Source: an uncultured Polymorphobacter sp.
GTDB lineage: Bacteria > Pseudomonadota > Alphaproteobacteria > Sphingomonadales > Sphingomonadaceae
DNA: 7,161 nt
Assembly (NCBI GenBank): GCA_937894055.1
Contig: CALDHQ010000577.1
Span: 1 to 7,161 of the forward strand
Direction of reading: 5' to 3'
Below, piece after piece: positions 1 through 6,171 of this stretch. The notes beneath the pieces were generated by a model. That model was given only the letters and a program-made list of their open reading frames with translations. It did no database searches and was not told the origin of the DNA. The first letter of the stretch is position 1. Each line of letters opens with the position of its first letter. Made by a program: the position numbers and the translations under genes.

Positions 1-10
1 GGAGAGACAA

Positions 11-290
11 GTGGGTAACAATAGTAATACGAGGCTGCCCGGCGGCCTAACCAATGTCGCGCAGGACTCGATCTTCGCGGACATGGTTCAACCGGTCCCG
101 ACGAAGTTCGCGACCTACATGAACGACTTCTTCACCTACACGGGGGGCGACTGGGTCGTCACCGAGACCGACGCGGGCGCCACGCAGGCCCTGACGGCCG
201 GCAGCGGTGGTCTGCTGCTGATCACCAACACCGCCGCCGACGACGACCTCGTGGCCATCGAGGCTGGCACCGCCAGCGCGCAGCTTACCG
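11..290 (+). CDS. Phage virion-like structural protein, 3'-truncated
   Basis: The gene opens with GTG at 11, preceded by a GGAGAG ribosome binding site at 1-6. About 93 residues can be followed. They include an FFTYTGGDWVVTET segment, then GATQAL, a run of Gly/Leu and LLLITNTAADDDL. This pattern, a beta-rich segment with Phe/Tyr, W-V-V-T and T-N-T-A-A-D-D-D-L, resembles N-terminal regions of uncharacterised structural proteins from marine podoviruses and other tailed phages; that recognition is from memory, not a search. At about residue 90 (near 285-295) the sense of the protein is lost. The open frame continues to 1018 only because it runs antisense to czcA, and that part is not protein-like for this family. 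The gene is therefore cut at a junction with the czcA fragment. The exact break is uncertain (235-295). No other phage gene is visible on this side. Confidence 0.5.
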
Positions 291-1183
291 CCGATGCGGA
301 CCTCAGCGACGTCGCCGACCTTCACCGGCACGCCGCCGCGCGTCGCGATGACCGTGCTGCGGATTTCGTCGATCGAACGTATTCGCGCATCGGCGCGGAC
401 GAGATAAGCCTCACCGGCGCGCACGACGTAATTGGCACCCACCGCGAGATTGGCGGCTTCGAGCGCCTTCGACAGTTCGGCAAACGATATGCCGTAGCTG
501 CCGAGCTTCACCGGATCGGGCTCGACGACATATTGCTTTTCGAAGCCACCAAGCGAATCGACCCCGGCAACACCCGCAACGGTGCGCAACTGCGGGCGGA
601 TGATCCAGTCCTGCACGGTGCGCAGATAGGCGGCGCGCGCCACAGCATCGATCAGCCGCTCACTTTCGGGGGTGATGAAGCTGCCATCGGACTGCCAGCC
701 GGGCAGGCCGTTGCGGATGGTCGCGCCCTTGCCGCCGGGGTGCTTGAAATCGACCGCGTAGGTAAAGATTTCGCCGAGCCCGGTACTCACCGGGCCGATC
801 TGCGGCTGCACCCCATCGGGAAAGCTGTCGCGCGCTTGTGTCAGCCGCTCGCTGACCTGCTGACGCGCGAAATACAGGTCGGTGCGTTCGCTGAATACCG
901 CTGTCACCTGCGCGAAGCCGTTGCGCGAGATCGACCAGGTGCGTTCAAGGCCGGGAATACCGGCGAGCGCGGTTTCGATCGGAAACGTCACGCGCTTTTC
1001 GATCTCGACCGGCGATAGGCCCGGTGCCGAAATACTGATCTGTACCTGCTTGTTGGTAATGTCAGGAACCGCGTCTATCGGCAGTTTGCCAAGCTGCCAA
1101 AGGCCGATCAGGGCGACCGCCAGCGTCAGTATGACTACCGCGACACGCGCACGGACCGAAAGTGCAATCAGGCTTGCAAGCAT
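284..1183 (-). CDS. czcA: CzcA-type heavy-metal RND efflux pump, N-terminal ~300 residues only
   Basis: This is the inner-membrane proton-driven pump of a CzcCBA tripartite exporter for divalent metals (Co/Zn/Cd class). The ATG at 1183 follows the czcB stop by 3 nt, with GAGGGA upstream. Visible features are a first membrane helix at about residues 8-30 and the family motif LPIDAVPDITNKQVQI at 34-49. The N-terminal porter-domain segments GLERTWSISRNGFAQVTAVF (79-97) and RTVQDWIIRPQLRTVAGVAG (188-207) follow, then VGDVAEVRIGG at 289-299. Full CzcA proteins are about 1,030-1,070 residues, so more than two thirds, including the transport helices with the proton-relay acids, is missing. The minus frame stays open to position 47, but residues beyond about 300-316 stop resembling the family where the sequence becomes the phage-like gene. 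As it stands in this window the pump cannot be functional. Family assignment is secure; the metal specificity is inferred. Confidence 0.88.
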
Positions 1184-1186
1184 GGC

Positions 1187-2347
1187 TCAGTGTCCCTCGG
1201 CTTCGTCGCCGCTGCCCTTGGCGAGCTCGGCCTTGAGCCGGAACGCATTGTGCGTTGCGACCGATTGTCCGGGCTTGAGCCCGGAGGTAATTTCAACGCG
1301 GCTGCCGCTGCGCGCGCCGATGGTGACCGGCGTGGCGACAAATCCGGTCGGGGTGCGCACGAACGCCATGTCGCGGCCGTCGATGCTCTGTACGGCATCC
1401 TCGGGAACCACGATGCCCTCGCTGATCGCCGCGGTGCGCGGCAGGATGCGCACACGCAGCGACTGGCCGGGACGGAAGCTGCCGCCGATGGGTTCGATGA
1501 CCGCAGTTGCCTGCCGCGTCTCCGCATCGAGCGTCGGAGTTACTGCGCGGACCTTGCCCGCGACCGTGACACCATCGCCGGCTTCGATGACCGCACGGTC
1601 ACCGGCAGCAACGCGCTGGGCATCGACATTGCCAATCGCCGCCTCGATTTGGATGCGGCGCGAATCGGCGACGCGGAATAATTCGGTCTCGGGCTGGACG
1701 AATGCGCCGAGCACCGCCGGTGCGGCGGTAACGCGTCCCGCTATCGGGCTGGCAACGATAACCCCGCGGCCATTGGCGGCAACGCCAGCAGCGCTCGCGG
1801 CATTGGCGGCACGCGTCGCTTCGGCCTGTGCGGTTGCAGCTTCGGCCTGCGCGTTTTCATAGTCTGCACGCGGCGACACGCGTTGGTCATAGAGCGACTT
1901 TTCGCGCGCCAGATTACGCGCGGCCTGCGCGGCGCGCGCTGCGGCTGCGCTGCGGTCGGCAGCAAATTGCGCGGCGTCGCGGCTTTCAACCAACGCCAAC
2001 GCTTCGCCAGCCCGGACCGGGTCGCCGAGGCGCTTGTAGATTTGGGTCACCGCACCCGCCGCGCGTGCGGTCAACACCGCCTGGCCGGTCGGCGACGCTG
2101 CCACAATTGCCTGTGCGAGGATTTCGCCCGACAGCCCCCCTGCCGCAACCGGCTCTACCACGATACCGGCACCACGAATTGCGTCGGTCGACAGCGTCAG
2201 GGCGTCGGCGGCATGCTCCGCTGGTTCTGCCTTAGCCGCCTCCACCATCGGCTCGGGAGGCGACCACCGCGCCAGACCATAGCCGCCAAGACCGGCGATC
2301 AGCGCCGTCACGGCAACGCCAAGCAACAAATTTCGATTTGCCGTCAT
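1187..2347 (-). CDS. czcB: CzcB-type periplasmic adaptor (membrane fusion protein) of the RND exporter
   Basis: This 386-residue HlyD/MFP-family adaptor links the RND pump to the outer-membrane channel. It has an N-terminal membrane anchor (about residues 7-27) and an Ala-rich linker. A lipoyl-type half follows (GAVTQIYKRLGDPVRAGEALALVES, about 98-122; quoted here only as a landmark with key residues G-D-x-V-x-x-G). An Ala/Arg/Glu-rich alpha-hairpin spans about 125-190, and the second lipoyl half holds IVASPIAGRV (196-205). The beta-barrel and membrane-proximal domain run to the end, with FRPGQSLRVRI (291-301) and GLKPGQSV (356-363). The length is typical. ATG at 2347 is preferred over the overlapping TTG at 2350 because GGAGA sits 6 nt upstream of the ATG. 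Stop and start overlap as TGATG with czcC, implying translational coupling. No His-rich metal-binding N-terminal extension is present, unlike Cupriavidus CzcB. Confidence 0.9.
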   Translation of the reverse strand: MTANRNLLLGVAVTALIAGLGGYGLARWSPPEPMVEAAKAEPAEHAADALTLSTDAIRGAGIVVEPVAAGGLSGEILAQAIVAASPTGQAVLTARAAGAVTQIYKRLGDPVRAGEALALVESRDAAQFAADRSAAAARAAQAARNLAREKSLYDQRVSPRADYENAQAEAATAQAEATRAANAASAAGVAANGRGVIVASPIAGRVTAAPAVLGAFVQPETELFRVADSRRIQIEAAIGNVDAQRVAAGDRAVIEAGDGVTVAGKVRAVTPTLDAETRQATAVIEPIGGSFRPGQSLRVRILPRTAAISEGIVVPEDAVQSIDGRDMAFVRTPTGFVATPVTIGARSGSRVEITSGLKPGQSVATHNAFRLKAELAKGSGDEAEGH

Positions 2348-3603
2348 CAAATGTCTCCAAAAGGGGCGACGCCATTCAGGCGCGCCAGCGCGGCTTCGGC
2401 GCTGAGCCGTTCAAGCCGGGCGTTGATGGTCTGAGCGCGGGCGTCGAGCAGCATGCGCCGCGCGTTGAGCACGTCGAGCTGGCCGAGCTTGCCCGCCTGA
2501 TAGCCGATGCGGACTAGTCGGTAGGCCTCGGCGGCGCTGCGTTCGCTCGCTTGCGCCGATGCTATCCGGCTGAGCGCTGCGTCCGCGCGGGAAATCGCCG
2601 AACTGACATCGGCCTGCGCGTCGAAGCGGGCTGCCGCCAGCCGTGCTTCGGCACCGGACAGCGCCGCGTGCGCGGCAGCGATGTTGCCGCGGTTGCGATC
2701 GAACAACGGCAGTGGCATCGATATGCCGCCAACCAACGCCGTCACGTCGTCGGCAGCGAACCGGCGCACGCCGATGCCTGCGGTAAGGTCGGGTGTCGCG
2801 CGGGTTTTTTCGACCGTTACGCGCGCCGCTGCGGCGTCGCGTTCGGCCTGCGCTGCCCGGTAAGCCGGACTTTTCGTCGGGTCCGGCGCAGTAGGCGTTT
2901 CAATTCGATCGGCGTGGACCAGCAAACTGACCGGGATCGAGGTATAGGGCTCGGCAGCGCCCGCCAGCGCACTCAGCCGTGCGAACGCCTCTGCGCGTTC
3001 GGCGCGTGCGGCATCGACGCCGGCGCGTGCCGCCTCCACAGCACTGGCGGCCTGCACTGCGCGCAAATCGGCTTCCTTGCCCGCCTTGACCAGCGCCCCG
3101 GCGATACGCGCGTCTTCCTGCGCCAGCGCGACGCTGTCCTGCGCCAGTTGCAGCCGCAGTTCTGCCGCTTCGGCGACGGCGTAGGCAGCTGCGAGATCGA
3201 ACGCAAAGTCACCACCGCCAAGTCCGGCACGGGCCTGCGCCGCTGCCACCCCGGCCTCGCCGGCGGCGATGCGCGCCGACCGCTTTCCGCCGAGCTCGAA
3301 TGGTTGTTCGAACCGCGCTGTCGTCTCGGTCGTGGTGAAGCCCTGATACTGCTTTGAACCGCCCCAATTCTCGACCTCGACCGCCACCGACGGGTTGGGG
3401 CGCGCGCGGGCCTGCGCCGCATTGCCCTGGGCTTCGCCAATCGCCGCCTGCGCCTCGGCCAGTCGCGGCGCGGTCGCCTGGGTTTGCTGCAGCAGCTCGG
3501 AAAACGGTGGCGCGGGAGCCGCAAGGGCGATTTGCGCCGCCAGCGTCAGCGCGCTCGCGCCAATCGAGGCCGCAGCAAGCGGCCACCATCGATGAATGGA
3601 CAA
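2347..3603 (-). CDS. czcC: CzcC-type outer-membrane efflux channel (TolC family)
   Basis: This 418-residue outer-membrane factor forms the exit duct of the Czc tripartite exporter. The N-terminus is a signal peptide with a Ala/Leu core, with likely cleavage near residue 28-29 (ALA-A). A first repeat of Ala-rich helices follows. The family landmark A-R-P-N-P-S-V-A-V-E-V-E-N lies at about 67-79, with the FEQPFELGGKR segment at 98-108. The second half repeats the helical pattern and contains PLPLFDRNRGNIA and, near the C-terminus, YRLVRIGYQAGKLGQLDVLNAR, shortened here to its recognisable signature G-Y-x-x-G-K-L-x-x-L-D-V-L. Length is typical for CzcC. The start appears to be TTG at 3603, because no in-frame ATG precedes the signal peptide and AGGCGAG lies about 7 nt upstream. 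That ribosome site can pair with the end of the preceding gene (see the hairpin entry). The TGA overlaps the czcB ATG by one base. Confidence 0.9.
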   Translation of the reverse strand: MSIHRWWPLAAASIGASALTLAAQIALAAPAPPFSELLQQTQATAPRLAEAQAAIGEAQGNAAQARARPNPSVAVEVENWGGSKQYQGFTTTETTARFEQPFELGGKRSARIAAGEAGVAAAQARAGLGGGDFAFDLAAAYAVAEAAELRLQLAQDSVALAQEDARIAGALVKAGKEADLRAVQAASAVEAARAGVDAARAERAEAFARLSALAGAAEPYTSIPVSLLVHADRIETPTAPDPTKSPAYRAAQAERDAAAARVTVEKTRATPDLTAGIGVRRFAADDVTALVGGISMPLPLFDRNRGNIAAAHAALSGAEARLAAARFDAQADVSSAISRADAALSRIASAQASERSAAEAYRLVRIGYQAGKLGQLDVLNARRMLLDARAQTINARLERLSAEAALARLNGVAPFGDI

Positions 3604-3612
3604 AGGAAATCT

Positions 3613-3670
3613 CGCCTGATTAACGGGACAGGGGCGCGCCGGAATCGGTCGCGCGGCTGGCCGTCAGGCG
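3613..3670 (-). promoter_or_regulatory. Possible stem masking the czcC ribosome binding site
   Basis: On the minus-strand transcript, CGCCTGA (read from 3670 to 3664) contains the TGA stop of the small upstream gene. It is exactly complementary to TCAGGCG (3619-3613), which contains the AGGCG ribosome site of czcC. The loop is about 44 nt and is itself GC-rich. If the stem forms, a ribosome reaching the upstream stop would open it and expose the czcC start. The complementarity is seen directly; the coupling role is inference, and seven base pairs could occur by chance. Confidence 0.3.
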
Positions 3671-4029
3671 CGTGGAGGGTCGTCGAGCCTTTGTGCTGTT
3701 ATCGACACCAACTCGACTGCATTGCGGGGCGCCAACACGCTGGTCAATGGTGCCACCGCGCTGGCGGGACCATTGCTTGCCATGACGAACGAAGCGCCGT
3801 GATGGCAGTGTCCATGCGTGCAAAGCCCGGGGTCGCCGCGCTGGTGATCGGTATCAACGGGGCTCTGGCTCGCTACAGGTTCCAGGGCAGCGAACGTTTG
3901 CGTTGACGTTGTCGCCTCATCGCCAAGGCAGACGAACGAATCTGCCAATGGCGCGAGGATCAATAGCGCGACCAGGCATGCCGCAAACGCGCTGCCCGCT
4001 CTGTGCCACCATGATCGCCCCTGCGTCAT
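3664..4029 (-). CDS. Small secreted His/Cys-rich protein of the metal-export operon
   Basis: This 121-residue protein is of unknown function. A hydrophobic segment at about residues 12-31 looks like a signal peptide or anchor and is followed by a conserved-looking VCLGDEA. The middle holds a metal-binding-like cluster, C70-T-H-G-H-C75-H-H-G. A hydrophobic/proline stretch follows, and the C-terminus reads QRLDDPPRA. ATG at 4029 lies 8 nt after the CDF stop with no clear ribosome site, so translation is probably coupled. The frame is open upstream, antisense and out of frame to the CDF gene, but the signal peptide fixes the start at 4029. It sits just before czcC, the position that the small periplasmic regulator CzcI occupies in Cupriavidus. 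I see no clear sequence identity to CzcI. A periplasmic metal-binding or accessory role is inferred from the cluster and context only. It shares its tail motif with the protein at 5357-5701. Confidence 0.72.
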   Translation of the reverse strand: MTQGRSWWHRAGSAFAACLVALLILAPLADSFVCLGDEATTSTQTFAALEPVASQSPVDTDHQRGDPGLCTHGHCHHGASFVMASNGPASAVAPLTSVLAPRNAVELVSITAQRLDDPPRA

Positions 4030-4037
4030 GATCAGGG

Positions 4038-4718
4038 CTATAGCCGGGCCGCAGTCGGTTGGAAAGCCGGCTGCGCTGGGGACGCAAGTTCGCCGCGCGA
4101 CTGACGGATGATGGCCACCGCGGAGTTGAGAAACACGACCGCAAGCACAATCCCGACGATCAGGTCGGGCCAGCGCGAACCCGTCAACCAGACAGCAACA
4201 CCGGTGGCGGCGACCGCGAGGCACTGGATCAAATCGTTGCGCGTGCACAGCCATACCGAACGCACATTGGAGTCGCCGTTGCGGTAACGCACCAGCAACG
4301 CCGCCGCCGCCAGATTGGCGCCCGCGCCGAACAACCCGAGCCCCGAGATTGCCGCACCGGATGGCATTTCGCCGCTCAACGCACGCACGACGGCAAAGCC
4401 ACCAACTGCCACCGCCATCGCGCCGAGGCTCAGCCCCTTGAACAGCGCCGCGTTTGTCCGCACGCGCAGCGACCGTCCGATCGCCCACAAGCTGATTGCA
4501 TAGGTCACGCTGTCTGCAAGGAAATCGAGCGCGTTCGCCGACAGCGACGCCGAGCCTTCGATCAACCCGCCCGCCAGCACGACGGCAAACCCGACGATGT
4601 TGATGGCAATAACCCAGCGCAGTGCGCGCCGATACGCCGGCGTCGCGCCCTCGAAGCGCACTTCGGCGCCGCAGCAACCGCCGCTCGCTATTGGTTCAGA
4701 AGAACACGAATCATCCAT
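4038..4718 (-). CDS. Cation diffusion facilitator-like transporter, short form without cytosolic C-terminal domain
   Basis: This 226-residue inner-membrane protein of the CDF superfamily (CzcD-like group) should export divalent metal from the cytoplasm. About six hydrophobic segments span residues 35-205. The usual TM2 metal site is D65-F-L-A-D69 and the TM5 site is C158-T-R-N-D162, where well-studied members have H/D-x3-D. The segment NVRSVWLCTRND (151-162) and the WPDLIVGIVLA segment (183-193) are typical of a subgroup found beside czc and mer genes. The chain ends soon after TM6, so the ~80-residue cytosolic dimerisation domain is absent. The N-terminus has cysteines C5, C15 and C16, a possible metal-capture patch. 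Two starts are possible: ATG 4733 lies inside the operator dyad, and ATG 4718 coincides with the predicted transcription start, so 4718 is chosen. It is the first gene of the leftward operon. Confidence 0.82.
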   Translation of the reverse strand: MDDSCSSEPIASGGCCGAEVRFEGATPAYRRALRWVIAINIVGFAVVLAGGLIEGSASLSANALDFLADSVTYAISLWAIGRSLRVRTNAALFKGLSLGAMAVAVGGFAVVRALSGEMPSGAAISGLGLFGAGANLAAAALLVRYRNGDSNVRSVWLCTRNDLIQCLAVAATGVAVWLTGSRWPDLIVGIVLAVVFLNSAVAIIRQSRGELASPAQPAFQPTAARL

Positions 4719-4724
4719 GTCCCG

Positions 4725-4755
4725 CTTTTGCATCCTCTAGCCACTAGAGGATCAA
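4725..4755 (-). promoter_or_regulatory. Leftward MerR-type promoter of the CDF-czc operon
   Basis: Reading the minus strand, TTGATC (4755-4750) is a good -35. It is followed by a 19-nt spacer, the overlong spacing typical of MerR-activated promoters, and a weak -10 CAAAAG (4730-4725). The operator dyad fills the spacer. The expected start of transcription, about 7 nt beyond the -10, falls at about 4718, exactly on the ATG of the CDF gene, so the message may be leaderless. The -35 and spacing are seen; the -10 is poor, and the assignment rests on the dyad position. Confidence 0.6.
4732..4752. promoter_or_regulatory. MerR-family operator, perfect 9+3+9 inverted repeat
   Basis: The arms ATCCTCTAG (4732-4740) and CTAGAGGAT (4744-4752) are exact reverse complements around the spacer CCA. 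On the minus strand the core reads CTAGTGGCTAG. This is close in style, from memory, to CadR/PbrR/ZntR operators, whose core has TAGTGGCTA flanked by CCT and AGG. The dyad lies between the divergent CDF and merR genes and within the 19-nt spacer of the leftward promoter. Binding here would both activate the leftward operon under metal and restrain merR. Confidence 0.82.
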
Positions 4756-4783
4756 GCGACTATTTGGGCAGAAGGAGATTATC

Positions 4784-5227
4784 ATGAACCTGTCGATCGG
4801 CCAGCTGGCCAAAGCCGCCGGTGTCAAAGTCCCGACCGTGCGTTTTTACGAGGAGATTGGCTTGCTACCCGCGCCGGCGCGCACTGCCAGCGACCGCCGC
4901 ATCTATGCACAGGACGCGGTCGATCGGCTGGCATTCATCCGGCATGCGCGCCAGCTCGGCTTCGCGGTAGAGGCTATCCGCGTGCTGCTCGACTTGTCGG
5001 ACAATCCAGAACGGTCCTGCGCCGACGCCAATGCGCTCGCTGCCGGGCAATTGCGCGATGTCGAAGCCAAGATTGGCCAGCTTCTGGCGCTGCGGGCCGA
5101 ATTACGGCGCATGGTTGACGCTGCATGCCTGGGTCGTGCTTCGGATTGTCGTGTCATCGAGGTGCTGAGCGATCATCGCCTGTGTCTGGTATCCGACCAT
5201 GTCAGCGGCAAAGCAGCCCGGCGCTGA
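4784..5227 (+). CDS. MerR-family heavy-metal-responsive transcriptional regulator (ZntR/CadR/PbrR-like)
   Basis: This 147-residue regulator has an N-terminal winged helix-turn-helix: SIGQLAKAAGVKVPTVRFYE (4-23) and the wing with ASDRRIYAQDAVDRL (35-49). A long dimerisation helix of about 80-113 follows, then the metal-binding loop. Cysteines at 79, 115 and 122 match the trio used by Zn/Cd/Pb sensors of the ZntR, CadR and PbrR group. C134 is extra. The loop lacks the double cysteine and His of ZntR, so which metal it senses is uncertain. The start is clear: AAGGAG at 4772-4777, 6 nt before ATG 4784. It is divergent from the CDF-czc operon with the operator between them, so control of that operon is very likely. 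Whether it also controls the genes to its right, 129 bp downstream, is unknown. Confidence 0.9.
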   Translation: MNLSIGQLAKAAGVKVPTVRFYEEIGLLPAPARTASDRRIYAQDAVDRLAFIRHARQLGFAVEAIRVLLDLSDNPERSCADANALAAGQLRDVEAKIGQLLALRAELRRMVDAACLGRASDCRVIEVLSDHRLCLVSDHVSGKAARR

Positions 5228-5356
5228 GCATAAGTTGATGATTCGGTGCCGTTATTTGTTTGAATCATTGACGCTCAACGGTATGCGTAGCGCGGCCAAT
5301 TCTCAAACCTCCGAACAAATTGCGTGACAGTCAAACCAGCGCGGCGCACAAAGCAC
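5228..5356 (+). other. Intergenic gap between merR and the next small gene, no firm element
   Basis: This 129-bp gap is less GC-rich than its surroundings. It holds an isolated TTGACG (5268-5273), part of a short TTGA-CGC-TCAA dyad, that could serve as a -35. No convincing -10 follows at 16-18 nt, and no copy of the CCTCTAG operator arm is present. A promoter for the rightward set may lie here but cannot be pinned down. Confidence 0.25.
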
Positions 5357-5701
5357 ATGATGATCCGGTACATCCTTGCCTTTCTGACGGCTGCCGCACT
5401 TGCGGCGATGCCGGTGGCTGCCTGGGCGGCATCGGCACCTTGCCCGATGTCATCTTCAGGGCAGATGGCTACGATGGATCAGGCGACAGCCGCACCAGCG
5501 TCGCAGTCCGATGGCCATACATCGGGCAAGTCATGCACGAACATCTGCGCCGCAATGGCGACGTCGGCAGTTATTGCGTCCGTGGCTATATCGATCCCAG
5601 CCCCGGTTGTGACCGATACGCGCGCGTTCGCTTTACCGCTGGCAACATTGGTTGCCAGCCAGCCCGAACGGCTCGACCCTCCACCTCGATTGATCGTTTG
5701 A
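5357..5701 (+). CDS. Small secreted Cys-containing protein, partner-like relative of the 3664-4029 protein
   Basis: This 114-residue protein is of unknown function. The N-terminus (MMIRYILAFLTAAALAAMPVA) is a classic signal peptide with likely cleavage near AWA-A at residue 25. The mature part begins with C29-P-M and a Met-rich stretch (MSSSGQMATM), then H54 and C60-T-N-I-C64. A hydrophobic stretch of about 66-102 follows, and the tail is ERLDPPPRLIV. The Cys, Met and His content suits Cu(I)/Ag(I) or other soft-metal binding. ATG 5357 (or the adjacent ATG 5360) is chosen because it starts the signal peptide; a GTG at 5324 would add a basic extension. No good ribosome site is visible, which leaves the start somewhat open. 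It lies at the head of the rightward, apparently Cus-like set, mirroring the small gene ahead of czcC. A periplasmic metal-binding role is inference. Confidence 0.68.
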   Translation: MMIRYILAFLTAAALAAMPVAAWAASAPCPMSSSGQMATMDQATAAPASQSDGHTSGKSCTNICAAMATSAVIASVAISIPAPVVTDTRAFALPLATLVASQPERLDPPPRLIV

Positions 5702-5705
5702 GCCA

Positions 5706-5761
5706 AGGCGGCTGTGCCGCCTGACGGGCCAGTTCTGTCCTGACCGTCCGTCTGTCGGACG
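5706..5761 (+). terminator. Two GC-rich hairpins after the small gene, possible weak terminator
   Basis: AGGCGGC (5706-5712) pairs exactly with GCCGCCT (5716-5722) around TGT. CGTCCG (5745-5750) pairs exactly with CGGACG (5756-5761) around TCTGT. They begin 4 nt after the stop at 5701. Neither is followed by a T tract, so they may only slow polymerase or protect the message rather than end transcription. Confidence 0.3.
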
Positions 5762-5836
5762 CAGGCTGAATCGGCCACTCTCGCTCATTGGCGTCGCCTT
5801 TTGCGCGCCGCTTCCGATAAATCGAGGATAGTCACC

Positions 5837-6148
5837 ATGACACTGCGTTACATTTTTGCGTCAGCAATCCTGCTGGCATCCGCCATTGCGCTTTCATCAC
5901 CCGTGTCTGCAGCGGGCGCTGCCGTTGATGCAGCCACGGGACATTATGAATGGCGCTACATCTCGCCACTTGGCCCCAAGGGTCTTGCAACCGGGCCAAT
6001 GCGCGTTTGGGTCGGGCCCAAGGTCAATCCTGCAGCACAAATGGCGTCGTGCGATTGTACGATGATGCGCCACACTTTGGCCGATGCCGCCGCGTGCATG
6101 AAGTCGATGGGAACGGAACCCGCCGACGCCGCGCCTACCCACGGCTGA
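5837..6148 (+). CDS. Small secreted protein with HYEWR and CDC-MM motifs, unknown function
   Basis: This 103-residue protein has a signal peptide (about 1-27, cleavage near VSA-A). A short conserved-looking block follows: GHYEWRYISPLGPKG (35-49) and GPMRVWVGPK (53-62). Next comes a soft-metal-type cluster, C72-D-C74-T-M76-M77-x-H79, with C87-M88 and M91 after it and H102 near the end. I recall similar small proteins, annotated only as hypothetical, beside copper and czc-type RND operons in sphingomonads; this is memory, not a search. ATG 5837 fits GAGG at 5824-5827 and the start of the signal peptide. It sits between another small secreted Cys protein and a CusC-like channel, so a periplasmic copper or silver binding role is a reasonable inference. 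The function is not established. Confidence 0.7.
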   Translation: MTLRYIFASAILLASAIALSSPVSAAGAAVDAATGHYEWRYISPLGPKGLATGPMRVWVGPKVNPAAQMASCDCTMMRHTLADAAACMKSMGTEPADAAPTHG

Positions 6149-6171
6149 GTTCGCGCCGAGCCGACCGGCCA

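Noticed and set aside
47..283. Continuation of the czcA minus frame as part of the pump
   Set aside because: After about residue 300-316 it no longer follows the CzcA pattern and is the antisense of the phage-like gene.
11..1018. A 335-codon forward open frame read as one gene
   Set aside because: Only the first ~93 codons look like a real protein; the rest is antisense to czcA and is Arg/Asp/Ala-rich, as expected for a shadow frame.
882..1862. Forward 326-codon open frame across czcA/czcB
   Set aside because: It is Ser/Arg/Ala/Thr-rich with no domain, antisense to two secure genes, and is a product of high-GC codon structure.
4030..4677. N-terminal extension of the small His/Cys protein (frame open from 4677)
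   Set aside because: The extension is out-of-frame antisense-like Arg/Gly-rich sequence inside the CDF gene. The signal peptide and conserved part begin at ATG 4029.
5268..5280. TTGA-CGC-TCAA dyad as a regulator site for the rightward set
   Set aside because: Four-base arms are too short to distinguish from chance, and it does not resemble the operator at 4732-4752.
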